Of a stretch of DNA of 64,000 nucleotides, positions 47,634 to 60,769 are shown one piece after another. Source of the DNA: Selaginella tamariscina (taxonomy: Eukaryota; Streptophyta; Lycopodiopsida; Selaginellales; Selaginellaceae); NCBI GenBank assembly GCA_003024785.1, contig PUQB01000054.1, positions 715,291 to 779,290 on the forward strand. Reading direction: 5' to 3'. The notes under the pieces are model-generated. The model made no database searches and was not told where the DNA came from. It was given only the letters and a program-made list of their open reading frames with translations. The position numbers were made by a program, and so were the translations under genes. Position 1 is the stretch's first letter. Each line of letters opens with the position of its first letter.

Positions 47634-50600
47634 GACCTTTCTCCCCACTTTTAAAAACTATAAGCGGTGAAGGAGGGAAATGAACAGGTAGAAATGCGGA
47701 GGCCACTGAGAAACGTCCTGGGTGCAAGAAACGTTCATATTTATGCTTGTTCATGTTATTGTCGTCTGTTGAGAATATAGGCCTGCATCAAATACAAAAC
47801 ATTGACATTTACATTATACGTGCGTATAACGAATATATATATATATATATGTACCTAAACATCCTACAGTGTTTGCCCGTGTGTTTTCTTATATATTATA
47901 TATATGAGTGTGTACCTGATTACATATGAACGAAAGCCTGTATGAAACACCAACGCATCTTTAGATTTGATAGGCTCCGTATAACTGTCGTGCTTCTTTA
48001 TACTACCAAAGAAACAAGAGAACTAAAATCATTGCATCAAAAAATAATGATCAATAAAATAAATATGAACCTTTACATATGCTATGTACCTGAAATGAAG
48101 AACGGACATCTTGGATTCGTGTTGAAATAAACCACAGGCCACGACGGGGCACGTTTGATAATTTTCCAATAGAATTGCTGCAGTTTTGCTCGGGAAATTC
48201 TTAATACGAAGTTTCACGTATTTCCCAACTTCGACCTTTATGAGTACCGAGGTAATAAAATAAACATTTGTATAATAAGAACAGTCATGAGAGTTATTCA
48301 CCTGAAATAGGAGATCTACGTCGTTGGATTTCCCAATAACGTGTTTCCTTGTCCTGTTGAAGTTGTCAAAAGCAAAGACCCTGGCATATTCCGGAGGTAA
48401 AGATTCCTGGTATAAGCAAGATTAAGCACATACTGTGAATACGTATGTACATATACAATTATATACGTATGTATGAGCATATAAGTGTGTTGTGTGTGTG
48501 TGTGTGTGAATTTGGATATGTTTGTATACGAGTAAGAAATTTTGAGAAAAAAGAATAATTAGATAGAAGAATGAGGGGTATCTACATATTTGCTCATACT
48601 ACTGTTTCGAGTACATATCACAACACACAAACACACCTTTGGATCCCATGCAGAGGTGCGGAAGGATTTCAAACCTCTGTATCGTGAAAATCGCTGTCTT
48701 GCAGGCATGTCCATAGGTGAATCCACCTCGTCCGGAAATTCTGAGCATATACTTTTTATTATTACAAAGACTACTAAATACATATGTATCAAATATCAAA
48801 TATATAAAGCCCAATCAACATTAATATATACCAGCTTATATATTGTATAGTACCTTCGTCATTTTGCACAGCATCTTTGAGTCGTTTTATTTCTTCTCTT
48901 TGTTGCTCCATGGTTAAAGTTTCATCATCCTGTTAAAATAAGGATTACACACACACACACAGATATATATATATATATATATATATAATGTATATATATA
49001 TGTATATAAGATGTGTATTATTACGATAATACCATCATTTCACTCGTTTCTTGCTCATCGTCGTATATAGTCCCTTCATCTTCAGATAAATCACTTGGGG
49101 CATCGTCAGCTTCTTCACATTCCATGTCGTCCATGTCAGCATTTTCATCATCATCGCTCAAGTCTTCACCTTCCGATTCATCTACTATCCAGGCTGCCTA
49201 CACAAAGGAAACACATACGTACATAAACAGACGTACATGGATACTTAAACACCAAATATTGATTATTCGATACCTGATATGTAGAAGTCCCTTTGGGAAG
49301 GTGCCGTTTTCTTCCGAGTTTTATTTTTTAAGTGCTCGGCTTGTGCTAGCTCCTCTTTTGTTGGCCATGTCTAAATAAACCATTTAATAAGTGAATATAA
49401 TAATAATATACTAAATATACAATATAAATTATGTGTGTATGCATCTGGCAGATGAATGATTAAATTGTGTGTGTGTGCGGTTATAATTGCAGTTACCTGC
49501 TCCCCAGCGAGCGTATCAGGTAAATTCTCAACAGTAAGCGGTTCTTGCAGGTCCGGATCTGGTAATATAGTCTGTAGAACAAATACCACCCATAACATCA
49601 CAAATATAACCATTATAATAAACCTAAACGGTATTATATTTCCAATACGATGGTTAAAATTGTGTGATGTACTTGCCTTCACAGTGTCTATGGCCATGCT
49701 TTTATCATTTGAAGTTAATGGAAAAGGATCTTCGAGAACTTGTATTTCCTCTATCTGAAAATCACCGACTCCTGAAACATGAACCTGCAAAGAGACACAC
49801 ACACATATACGTATGCATTAATATATATTAGTTTGAATGGACCAAAATGGAGGCACGTGGATGTGTATTCTGTTAAATATGAATTTATATATGCTTTTAT
49901 TACCAGTTGATTGACGGAAATGCTTTGCTCTCGCACGTAGCCAGACACAACAAGTGTTCCTGATGTTGGTGTATCAATACCTTGTTCAAACGACAGCTAC
50001 AAATATATAAATAAATAAATTACCAAAAATTAACAGTGAACAAATTAAATATATATTTTTAAAATACTTCGGAAAAACAACCTGTTCAGAAATCACATAT
50101 GGACGTTGTGAACGCCACTGTAAATGAGAAGAACGCTTCTCACAATATGCCTGAGTATCTGCAAGACTGCGTGCTAAGGAGATATGGACATTTATGTTAT
50201 CCTATATGTGTACCGGTGTATGTATATACCTGTTGCGATTCCTCGGCGGTATCACCATTGTAAATCTTGCTCTCAGATGGAAACTCTAACTCAACACGTT
50301 CAATACAGAGTTTCCTGACATCCGAACGCTTCTTAATTGGCACTTCATCCAGCCCCTATGAGGATATCTTAAAATTAAATTATGCATACATATATAAGCA
50401 CGCGCAGACATCACAGATACATTACAAACACACACATATAGTTTTCTCTTACCAGTACAATACCGACTGTAGTTGGTAGCCCTGAGCCCTTAACATGGAA
50501 AGAATTATGTTCCCACTACGGTCGATATATTCCTCACCATTCTCATGTGTTGCTGGAAATACAAAAGCAACAATATCTGCAACCTGTGACCATATCTATG

Positions 50601-51788
50601 AGTTTCAAGACTAAAAATGTACAGAGAGAGAGAAAGAGAGACGTTATCTTAAAACAAGAATCTACCTTTGCAACTTGTAGACACGTCTGAAGATCATCTC
50701 GTGGTGCTTCCAGAACCTAGAACAAACAGGAATAAGTACGTAGCACTAACAGTATTATACACAGACGTGTATGTGTATATGTGGAACTTACAGTTAATCT
50801 AAATTTGTGCCTACAAACACAGACGGGTGCAAAATTCCCTTTAGTGGAAGTTTCCATTTCCATGCCATCAACAGATGACTCATCGGTTGCCACAAGAATT
50901 CTCTGTCTGAGAGTGCCAGTTTGAACTCGAGCAGATAAAGGTATGAGAGCCTGATTAAATCCAATATAGATAAGAATCTATTAAACTATTACATACTGCT
51001 TGTTATGATTTCTTAGTTATACATGTAAGTATGTAGATTAATACAAATTTTTTTATATATGTACCAGTATACGAGGAGGGATTTTGTCTCCTTTGATTCC
51101 CCGCTTCTCAGCCAATAAAAGGGCCCGTTTGTGATCTCGAATCTACAAAACAAACATAATTCATCAACCCGAATGTAACAGCTACAGAAAGTCTTCAATA
51201 TTAATGTATACATAGCTTCAAATTCAGTTACATGCAAATATAATATATATATACACAACGGACATCACCCAGAAACACAAAGTAAGATTGAGAAATGGTC
51301 GTAAATACTGTCTCCCTCCCCTCCCAGTGTTTCCGTGTGTGTAATAGATGTGAATGCAGTTCTTATATATTCCTCATATATGTAATATACAGACACATAC
51401 GTGTGTTTGAAATACAGTAATGATTCATACATTTCTACAATTTCATTAACCTGAATGCAACACAAATACATTTTTAATATACACTTACAAACACACACAC
51501 ACACTAAGGTATGTCTGGTTCTATACAAGAGCTGTCTCTCTCTCTCTCTCTCATGCAACTTAATTAATATAGATATTATATAACTGAAACCTGTATGTAA
51601 AAGCTTCTGTTAACACACAAACACACGCCTAACGTGCGTAGATACACACATATGTAATAATGGGATATTTTGATGATTATCTTTACATTTTTGCTCCTTT
51701 GAATGCGGAGACCTTTGGCGGTTTGCTGGACTGTGACATTCTTTTGGAGATTTTCTCACCTGCAAAACAAGTGAATTGAGCTCCTGAA

Positions 51789-51835
<47 letters not shown>

Positions 51836-51929
51836 CTTGCTTCTTGGCGCCGAGCTTGTGATCGCGCCGTGAAGATTTGGAGGCGAATCGCGTCTTATGC
51901 GCTTTGTTCTTCTGCGCCCTGCCAGTCAT
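46781..51929 (-). CDS. TSR1: Pre-rRNA-processing protein TSR1 homologue, 23 exons
   Basis: GTPase-like factor for maturation of the 40S pre-ribosome in nucleolus and cytoplasm. Start [15 protein letters not shown] at 51929; family landmarks [93 protein letters not shown] and end [12 protein letters not shown]. Coding exons: 51836-51929, 51687-51759, 51065-51142, 50792-50950, 50666-50716, 50453-50583, 50230-50355, 50082-50150, 49904-49996, 49677-49784, 49497-49571, 49274-49370, 49033-49197, 48854-48929, 48637-48740, 48302-48406, 48090-48235, 47916-48002, 47637-47782, 47448-47526, 47297-47374, 47072-47135, 46781-46884. Phases join, except in exons 2, 6, 12 and 21, which each need one base more or less, mostly at homopolymers (about 51688-51692, 50481-50483, 49324-49329, 47319-47320). 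With these resolved it has about 769 residues, near family size. Exon 10 uses a GC donor. The breaks may be sequencing errors. Confidence 0.92.
51788..51835. repeat. (CT)n(CA)n microsatellite at the exon 1 donor
   Basis: About 12 CT then 11 CA units; on the gene strand intron 1 therefore starts GTGTGTGT...GAGAGA. A similar tract at 47571-47632 begins intron 19. Confidence 0.85.
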
Positions 51930-51930
51930 T

Positions 51931-51965
51931 TCTAGAACCCTAATTCCCAAGAACCCTAACCTAAA
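51931..51965 (-). promoter_or_regulatory. Telo-box-like motifs before TSR1
   Basis: Two AACCCTAA motifs on the plus strand (51936-51943, 51952-51959), 7 and 23 bases before the ATG. Telo boxes (AAACCCTAA) are known in promoters and leaders of plant ribosome-biogenesis and ribosomal-protein genes, which fits the gene. Confidence 0.5.
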
Positions 51966-51979
51966 CCTCCAAATCTCTT

Positions 51980-53209
51980 TATTAATTTTAATTGTTTTTC
52001 TACATAGATAATAACAATGTATATTTATAAAATAACTTTAATTACATCTTATACATATATGAAATGCATTAAGTTATGAAATATTATTATTATTATTAAC
52101 TACTGTTTAACGTCTGTACTGGCAATTAATATATAACTAAAATGGTGAATTAGCTTCCTTTGATTTTGTAGTTAGAATAAATATAAATTTTTTAATTCCC
52201 ATTAAAATAATAATATTAAAAGTTTAACATAATTAAAAAAAAACATAGTTTTCATTTACATACACATATGTATGTATTATATATATATGTCATCAACACA
52301 CCTATAACATTAAAACGTATATAATATATAACTCAAATATTCATATATATAGTTAGAAACAGTATTAAGAAAAATAGCTTTCACACATATGTATGTATTA
52401 CACTAAACCTTAAACAATTAAAACTGTATATAATTTAAAACTCAAATATTTATATATATAGTTAGAAACAGTATAACTTAGTCAACAGCTGTTAACATCT
52501 TGTAATGAACAGGAACCCCACACGCATACACATGCATACAACGGGAAGACATATCAACAAGTAAAAACAAACATGTACTACATAAATATAAAGAATGTTG
52601 GCTATAACTATATATATAATCATTCCACAGTAATATATGATATGTTAAACTCTAGTAAACACCAAGATAAACTTACACACCTGATGTTAATCCCCTCATA
52701 CACAAACGCGTGTATACACAGCGTCACTATCTTGGGATTTTATAAGTATTTCCCGCAAGATGACATGTTACCCGCGTCGTGACAAGTTGATTATGAATGG
52801 ATCACGTCGTATCGAAAGCAACCTTATAAACAATGCATACCACAGCTTGAGATTTTCTCCATATAGAGTATAAATAAGAATGCACAGATACATTGAAATT
52901 AGATATATCAATCCAACCAAACAAAACTGTACACACCCCCCTCTCGTCATCTAATCCATTCCCACTCATCTTTTCCCTTCTTTCTTTAATAAAACTTTAT
53001 ATCTTTTTTTATTTCACGCACAAGCGACATTGTCTTTCCAAAAGCATGCTACAGCATCTGTACTGCATTATTGGGTCCCTTTCTCCCTTGTATTGTTCTT
53101 CTATGTACAACACTGTCCAATCAACCTGCTAGTCTAGAAACTATGTTGAGTAGTCAACATGGATCCCCACCACCGTTGCATCCTAAACTACCCACGGGGA
53201 TGCCGTCTG
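51980..53209. other. AT-rich intergenic DNA
   Basis: Between TSR1 and GRAS. A segment with atatatatagttagaaacagtat is repeated (about 52340-52365 and 52452-52476). No gene. Confidence 0.5.
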
Positions 53210-55122
53210 TCACGCCACCCGCCACGCCGACACGGTGTTGAGCGGTAGCGTCCTCCAGCCGAGGATGAGAACACCTCGCGCGTTGTCTAGTGTGTATCCG
53301 TTAGTGTAATAGAGCCTCAAAAGGAGCTTTGCCTGGTTGATGGCCCTGGCGCTCAAGTGCATGGCTCGGAAACCAGCCAGCTCTAACCTCTTGCTCCAGT
53401 TGGTCATGCTCTCGTGTCTTTCCACGCGTTCCGGCCCCTCGCACGCGATTATGTTACGGATCTTCGGGGCGGCGAAGAGGCGCTCCATCTTCAGCCGCCC
53501 GGTGGGGAGCTCGCACAAGTGGCCATTGCATCGAACACAGCCGAGTAATACTTTAGGCACTCACCGAACCGGTTGAGGAAGTCCGGGTTGTTGTGGCTGG
53601 CATCGTTCTCGGCCATGACTAGCACTTTCGGACGCAATGCCCGGATGTGGGATATGAAGTTCCCGAACCGATCCTCCGCGCTGGTGGGGTCTGCGTTTGC
53701 AGGCCTGAGGAGATAGTGGAACTGGCTCAAGCTGTTTACTATAAAGGCCTCACCGGGATGGACGTCGACCATACTGGAATCGAACTGCTCGGCAAGGTTG
53801 GTGAGAAGTAGTTGCTTGTACTCGAGGTGCACACGGAGGGCCCGCGCGCAGTCCATCAGCTTTACGCCGGTTGCATGTAGATCGTGTCCGGATGTACCCA
53901 CCGCTGTGATCCTCACTTTGGGAGGCCCCCCTGGACGAGTAGCAAGCGCTTGCAGGAGCGCTGGCCACTGTGTTCCAAACCACAACTGGAGGTCCAGGAT
54001 ATGTATGGCACGCTCCCGCTCCACAGTATCCAGGATCACCTGGTTCATCGTCAGGTGATCGAACTTACCAATCGGGAGGTAGTCGTAGAATGTACTGAAC
54101 GCCTCCAACATGCTCGCTTGAGTGTTCTCGTCCGACTCTAGCAGCTTGTCACTGAGGAGGCCCTTGAAGAGCGCAGATGCCGTCCGTCTCTCTATCCGTG
54201 CAGCCAGCGCCTCGGCAAAGTAGGACGCCAACCTCTCCATGGGCGTGCCGCTGGGGCTGGTGAGATTCCTGAGACGCATCAACATCCCCTGTGCGGCACG
54301 CTCGTTCCCCTGCGCAACCGCCTGTGCACACAGCACCAGCAAATGCACAAGCTGTACCTGTGGATCCTCGTTTCCACGGTACACCACGGGCACCGCCGGC
54401 GGTGCCGGCGGTGCCGGCCGGATGTACTGCCAGCCCCGTGCAGAATCCGAGGAGGCGTAGGCTCCCCAACTGGCAAATGTCGGAGATATGGGCTGCTGCA
54501 GGTTGAAATCTACATGCTGCTGGAAATTGAAGTCCCGAACTGTCCCGAACGAGCCCTTAGCAGGAGGAGCTTGCACGAAACCGGGGGGTGGCGGGGGAGG
54601 AGGCATCTGTTGCTGTTCCTGCTGTACCTGATCCTCATCCTTACAAATCATGTCGTCCACATCGTCGTCGCTCAGGAGCTCGCTACTGAGCTCCTGCAGC
54701 TTCGACTTCATGACAGACTTGAGCAGGATGTTCTGTTGGGCATTCGAGGAAGATGAAGCAGAAGATGCAGGGGAGTCCAGATTGACATGAGGGCCGACCG
54801 AATTCGAGGAGAATTCCGAGAAAAACTGCTCGTCTTCCTCGCTAGTGATCCCCGAAGGATTGAAGCTGGTGGTATCTAGAGACGACATGGATATGATATC
54901 CTCCTCTGGCTGCGTGAAATATGTCTCACTCAGTGGAGAATAAGTGCTCATTGAAGGAGGCGCCTGCTCGAGTGACCATGGATTGTCCACTTCCTCCTTC
55001 ATGGTGGTGCTTAGAACTGGGAAAATCGCTCCCTGCCAGTAGCCTTCACTCTTTACTGTTGCGACCATCTTGGAATCATATGCATCTGCTAGAACGCCAT
55101 CGCCATACAAGTTCACCGGCAT
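53210..55122 (-). CDS. GRAS family transcription factor
   Basis: Start MPVNLYGDGVLADAY at 55122, single exon. The N-terminal 250 residues are disordered: acidic and Ser-rich, with a run of Pro (QQMPPPPPPPG). The GRAS domain follows: LHR I (LVHLLVLCAQAVAQGNE), VHIID as IHILDLQLWFGTQWP, LHR II, PFYRE-like region (EGPERVERHESM) and the SAW end (RTLPLNTVSAWRVA, stop 53210). The reading breaks at about 53523-53530, where one base is missing; the last 100 codons are in another frame but intact. It is most likely a sequencing or recent indel. GRAS proteins act in the nucleus in growth and stress signalling. The TQWPALLQALATR phrase recalls SCL4/7-like members, but I cannot assign the subfamily. Confidence 0.9.
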
Positions 55123-56108
55123 TATCCTCTAAAGCTCACAAAAACAGAACATAGATATCCTCATTTTCGTACTAGGGCTGGCGTGTAATGTGGACAGCCG
55201 GCCCATCGGAATTTACGCCATATGGCGTTGAAATGTTAGTAGATAATATGTGGAAATCTACCCCAAAAAGGGTGATTTTGCCCTTAACACCCCCAACCTT
55301 CAGCTACAATGAAGTGGACAACGAAACGGATATATGATTGTAATATACTCTATTTATATTGGAGCATCCATGTTACTGTGCCCGATCTAGTTTTGATTTG
55401 GATAATAACTAATGAGTTTATCTAATTATATTAAGTGTGGTGCGCCTTATTGGGATCGGACCCCCATAGTGGCCTACAACTTATCACTTCCGTTTACAGA
55501 GTAACGAGGGGATTCTTCGTATTGTACAGTGGACAAAAGGGCAAAAGGGTTTATAACAGAGTTAATAGATGCAGCTGCTAATGTATTCATAAGTGAAGTC
55601 AATGAACACTTCCCACGACCCTGGAACTCTTGAATAATTATTCATCATTAATGATCGAGTTTCGTATACACACAACTTTGTGGATAAGTTTCAAGTGGGA
55701 AACGACTACACAGCGTACACATGTCTCTGTCTACCACACGTACACGTTGTTTGGGAGGAAGAATTTACCCAGGGGAATAGACAAACAAAGGACAAATGGC
55801 TCCATTCTATTTACATCCACATGTCGTCTGGCCTACGGATATTCCCTCAGTATATGCTGGCTAGAATTGCTATCTTTACATAGACTGTGTACTTGTAAGT
55901 GGATAGATCATGTCTTTACAGATAAAAGCAGATAAATAAATTGATATTTAATATTATTTATTTAGTTGTACATCATAATAATATAAAAGCAGACACACGA
56001 AGCTCTCTACGAAGGGAGCAAGTAACAATCCTAATTATGTTACTACAGTCAATAATTAAAAAAACAACCCATCCAGGTGTTACATAACACAAGAATTGTA
56101 TGTATCCT
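55123..56108. other. Intergenic region between divergent GRAS and PPR genes
   Basis: Mixed composition; two small ORFs at 55630-55935 are unconvincing. It probably holds both promoters. I see no clear element. Confidence 0.4.
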
Positions 56109-58516
56109 GCTTGATGTATATGTCCGAGTACGTTATTTGAACCAACATTTGAATTCCGGCGGGAAAAAAATTTAAACCTGGCTGGGGTTGGGATAGTAGC
56201 CCAGTTTGCACAGCTTATACGGGAGTGCACAGATATACACAGGGCAAGGCTCATACATAAACACATATCTCAGAGTGCGTGGAGTAATGAGAGGTACCTT
56301 GGTAATCTCCTGGTGGGGATGTATGGAAGGCTGGGATGGATGGGGGGAGCCGAGCGAGTCTTTGAATCGGTCGTGGATAGAAATCTTTTCTCATGGAACA
56401 TCCTGCTGGCTGCATACGCACAGAACTCACGGATCCAGGAGGCTAGGTGGGTATTTGATAGGATGCCTCAGAGGGATGTTGTGTCATGGAACGCCCTCAT
56501 CTCTGCATTTGCCCATAATGGGCATCCGCACGACGCCAAGTACATGTTTATGTTGATGGAGAAGCGGGACGCTGTTTCATGGAGTGCAGTGATCAAAGCA
56601 TATGCACAAGGTGGATGTGTGAGCCAAGCTGAAGAAATTCTCTATCGGATGCCCAAATGGGATGTTCAGTCACTGACTGGCGTGCTTGTAGCATATACAC
56701 AGACTGGATATCTCGAGCATGCCAAGGAAATGTTCGATTCTATGAGAGAGAGAAATGTAGTGTCCTGGACATCTCTGATCAGTGGTTTCTCTGGGAGAAT
56801 GCAGATTGAAGAAGCAGAAGCCATCTTCGAGAAGATGCCTGAGAGGGATATTATCACCTGGAATGTCATGATGACGGGATGGCATTGCTCGAGCTTGCGT
56901 TTAAGGGACTTGTTCGAGAGAATGCCGGAGAGGAACGTTGTCTCGTGGACAACGCTGATCACTGCATATGGTGAGAGTGGGGAGATCGACCAAGCAAGAG
57001 AAATCTACGAGAAAATGCCATTTTGGAATGTGGTGTCCTCAAATGCAATGATTCAAGCATATGCACAGAATGGTTATCCCGAGGACGCCAAGAGCGTTTT
57101 CGATAGCATGCCTGAATGGGACCTTGTATCATGGAACTGTATGATCGCTTTGTACACTGAAGAAGAAGACTTAGAATCCGCTGAGAGTGTGTTTCTCTCA
57201 ATGCCCGAACCGGACACGGTGTCTTGGAACGCATTGCTTCAAGCCTTTGCGCACAACGGGCAGTTTGTGAAGACGAGAGAGGTATTCGATGCAATGCCGC
57301 AACACGACGTTGTCTCGTGGAACACATCGTGACTGCGCATGGGACAATGGGAGAAACGCATCGGGCAAAGGTTTTATACGATTCAATGCCGCAGTGGAAC
57401 TTCCTTTCGGTGGTTGCCATGCTTAATGCATATGCCCAGACGGGGCATGTTGAGGACGCCAGTGAGTTCCTCCGTGCGTTACCCCATCGAACGCTAGTTG
57501 CTTGCAACATAGTCATTGTCATGTTGAGCGGGAAGGGATACATGGAGGAAGCAAAGAGTTTGTTCGACAGGATTCCCCAGCGTGACCAAATCTCATGGAA
57601 TGCTCTCGTTTCGGCATACGCAGAGAACGGGCACGCGGATGAAGCGAGGATGACTGTCATGGAGATGCCTAAGAAAGACATAGTTTCATGGACCAGTCTC
57701 GTCTCGGCATACGCACGAAGTGGGGACATTGAGGGAGCGGTTCACATGATGAACAGGATGCCACTCTGGGACCTGGTATCGTGGAACGTAGTGATCGCTG
57801 TGTATGCGGAGATTGGAGACTCACATACAGCAAAGAGCATGTTCGACAGTAAGCAGCAGAAGAACCTCATATCATGGAACGGGCTCATCGGTGCGTATGC
57901 ACAGAATGGAAAGCTTGAGGACGCAGCAGAAGCTTTCGAGAGGATGCCTGAGTGGGACATCCTCTCGTGGACTGCGATGATCGTTGCATGTGCCCAGGGT
58001 GGTCATCTGATTCTCTCCTGGAGAATGTTTAACAAGGTCCCGGTGAGGAGTGTAATGGCATGGACGGCGATAATCGGTGCATACGCACACACTGGGCATA
58101 GTAAGGAGACCTTAGAGCTTTTCAGGCTTATGCAGCTCGACGGAATGAAGCTGAACAAGGTCGTCTACCTTGCAGTTCTTACAGGCTGCAGTTACAGTGG
58201 GATGCTCAGTGAATGCAGGGAGGCTTTCCTGGGAATGTTCGAAGCGGGGGTGCAACCTGGTGTCAGTCATTACCGGAGTATGATTGACGTTCTTGGTCGG
58301 GCTAAGCACCTAAAAGAAGCGGAGGACTTGATCAATACGATGCCGTTTCTTCCCGACTCTGTTATGTGGACTTCTCTACTCGGTGCGTGCAGAATGCACG
58401 GGGATGTCGAGAGGGCGGCCAATGCAGCTAAATATGTTGTGGATCTCGAACCACAGTGTTCTGTTCCTTATGTGCTGCTCTCTGATTTGTATAGGAGTGA
58501 GGCAGCTATTCTTTGA
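56109..58516 (+). CDS. S-type PPR protein without DYW domain
   Basis: Open from about 56109 with QLIRECTDIHRARLIHKHI and NLLVGMYGRLGWMGGAERVF, then about 20 repeats of roughly 31 residues of one type (RMPQRDVVSWNALISAFAHN, SMRERNVVSWTSLISG, EMPKKDIVSWTSLVSAYARS). The end has an E1-like part (GVSHYRSMIDVLGRAKHL, VMWTSLLGACRMHGDVERA), stop 58514-58516. Pure S-repeat (SS) arrays are typical of lycophyte and moss PPR proteins; they bind organelle RNA base by base. There is no in-frame ATG in the first part (the first is at 56319), so a 5' exon or start may be missing. At about 57325 one base is missing (AACACATCGTG) and the frame changes; both sides fit together otherwise. Confidence 0.85.
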
Positions 58517-59425
58517 ACAGCTTCTCTTTGTAACATACCATTTTGTCATTACATAGTATTAGGAGCATATTCCTTATTGTGCAGAATTTAAGAAATACAC
58601 TACACACGCATGAAGAGACCTGATTATTATCAATATATATATGGGTACAATATGAGTGAATCAAACAAGTTTCATACAGATTATCATATTTTTACTGATT
58701 TATATACTAAAAAGAATTTTGAATATATTATATATGCATTTTTATTCTTGTTTTAAGTCGATGTTCTTAATTAAATTTTTTTTTTTTAAAGTTATAAATA
58801 TTCAAAAATCCTCATTTAAACTTCATAAACTACATATAATTCTGAATTAGAAACGAGGATGTGATATTTAAACGCTACTGTATTTGTATATAATAAAAAT
58901 TAATCGAAAACAGTAGAGTAGGTTGTATTCAGGTCCACTTAGTGGAAGAACGAATCCTTTAAGCAACAGTTAAAATTAATGCTCCCATGGGGATTAATTA
59001 ATTATTTATAAAAATAAGATTACTTAATTTATTTTAATTAGGGGTTATGATTTAGTTCTTAAGTTTTATGTATTAATTATAATTGAAGTATGGTTCATAA
59101 CGAGTCTACATGAGGATTTGAACTTATTAATATACATGTATATGTTTCAAATATATGTTGTGTATATAAACTTTATTAAAAAGATTATAATCATACAATA
59201 CTAAAGTATGATAATAATAATAATTTGATTTCAAGGTACGATATAATATATTTGTAAACATATAATCAGTTCAAATTACATGTGAAACATTTCACATTGG
59301 TAATTTTGTATCCTATTTAATTAGTGCCTCATATATTTTAATTTTTTCCATGATTATTATTTCTGAAACAAGATTTAAAGCTAAAATAACATTTAATATA
59401 TACAATAAGAAACGACGCTCTTAAT
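58517..59425. other. AT-rich intergenic DNA
   Basis: 3' region between the plus-strand PPR and minus-strand XTH genes. No gene. Confidence 0.5.
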
Positions 59426-60643
59426 TTATTCAAATGTATGATACATACAGAAATGTTGAAATATGTAGATGTGTGGTGTATACATGTACATAATAAGTAG
59501 TATATGTGTGTGTACGTCCTCAAACCGACGAGAGCACTCCGCTGGACGCGTGGCAAACCTTGCATAGTCCGTACAATAGTCGTAGACCATGTAATTCTTG
59601 TTGACCCACTTAAGCTTGCCCACGTCAGCAGGACTAAGTGCCTGGTAATCCGAAGAGTCCCACCATTTCCCACTGTCGCAAGCTCCAGATGATGCCAGCA
59701 AGCGTCGATATCGAAATTCCTATAGGTGGCAATGAAGGGTGCATGACTCCAATCAGTTTTCACCAAACCGCCACGTGTTGCCCAGTCATCAGCATTCCAT
59801 AAGCTGGAATATACTCCCATGGATTGTCTCTTTGGGAATGGTAACCCCATGTTTTCGTTGTTTCTGAAAACTCTCACCGGTGTAGAATCCACGTAAAATC
59901 TGCATGTATACGTGTGCGTTTATCATTTTAATTATAATATATACAATATTAATTAATTAATTAATTAATTAATTAATATTTATTTAACTTACACAATTTG
60001 CTTCTTGTTCCAGAGAATGGAGTATGTGTGAAACTCAGTAGTGGGATCGAACCAGAGATAATGCCTTTGTTCGCGGTTTCCTATACCATTTGCATATATA
60101 TTCGTCTGAAGAATATATGGATTCCCACTTGTGTTACCAAGGAACTCAAGGTCAATCTCGTCCCTCGTCTTGTAATCATCAGACGACATCTGTATGTGAA
60201 ACCATACATTCTAATATATATCATTCTATAAATTAAAATAATTTACAATACTATGTAAATTATTAAACTATGCATACTGTGTAAACTTACGTAATAAGCA
60301 GCTACAGTTCCAGCAGAGTCACCGGGAACAAGTTTAATTTGCATGCTCACTTTTCCGAACAGGTAGTGATTCTTGGAGGCAAACCCAGCAGCTGTAAATC
60401 ATAATCAAAATCAATATATATATATAACAACAAAAGAAAATGTCAAACTCAATGTGAAACATCATATAATTTATATGAAAATGGGGAAATGTAGGCACCT
60501 GATTGCCTATCGAGGAGGAGTTTAACATGCCCATTGCCTTCTACACGGACATGATCGTTGTTAGCGACGAACAGACCATGGAAGGGCCCGGGAGCAGCAT
60601 CTACAAGCGCGATAATTAAGATTAAACACACTAAACTCCTCAT
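59426..60643 (-). CDS. XTH: Xyloglucan endotransglucosylase/hydrolase
   Basis: GH16 enzyme that cuts and rejoins xyloglucan in the cell wall. Exons: 60499-60643 (signal peptide [18 protein letters not shown]), 60291-60391, 59993-60189, 59426-59899; all introns GT-AG and phases fit. The active site is [10 protein letters not shown] in exon 3, with the nucleophile and acid/base Glu, followed by the NTS glycosylation site of the family. Exon 4 has [25 protein letters not shown] and the Cys-containing XTH C-terminal domain ([21 protein letters not shown]). At about 59698 a single base is missing in exon 4 (after DIDAC), so the strict frame is lost. Beyond RRFE the reading runs into AT-rich sequence up to 59426, longer than usual, so the true stop may have been shifted or lost. 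Confidence 0.92.
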
Positions 60644-60718
60644 GATTAACAGGAATATGTATATATAGCCAGAGAGAATGTGATTGCTTATATATGCAAG
60701 AACACACAACACATGTCC

Positions 60719-60728
60719 GTTATATAGT
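60719..60728 (-). promoter_or_regulatory. Possible TATA box of XTH
   Basis: ACTATATAAC on the minus strand, about 80 bases before the ATG. A second, closer candidate (CTATATATAC at 60659-60668) would leave a very short leader. Confidence 0.4.
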
Positions 60729-60769
60729 GAGTGATGATGGTCATGGGGATGACTCATCATGACTTGCAT

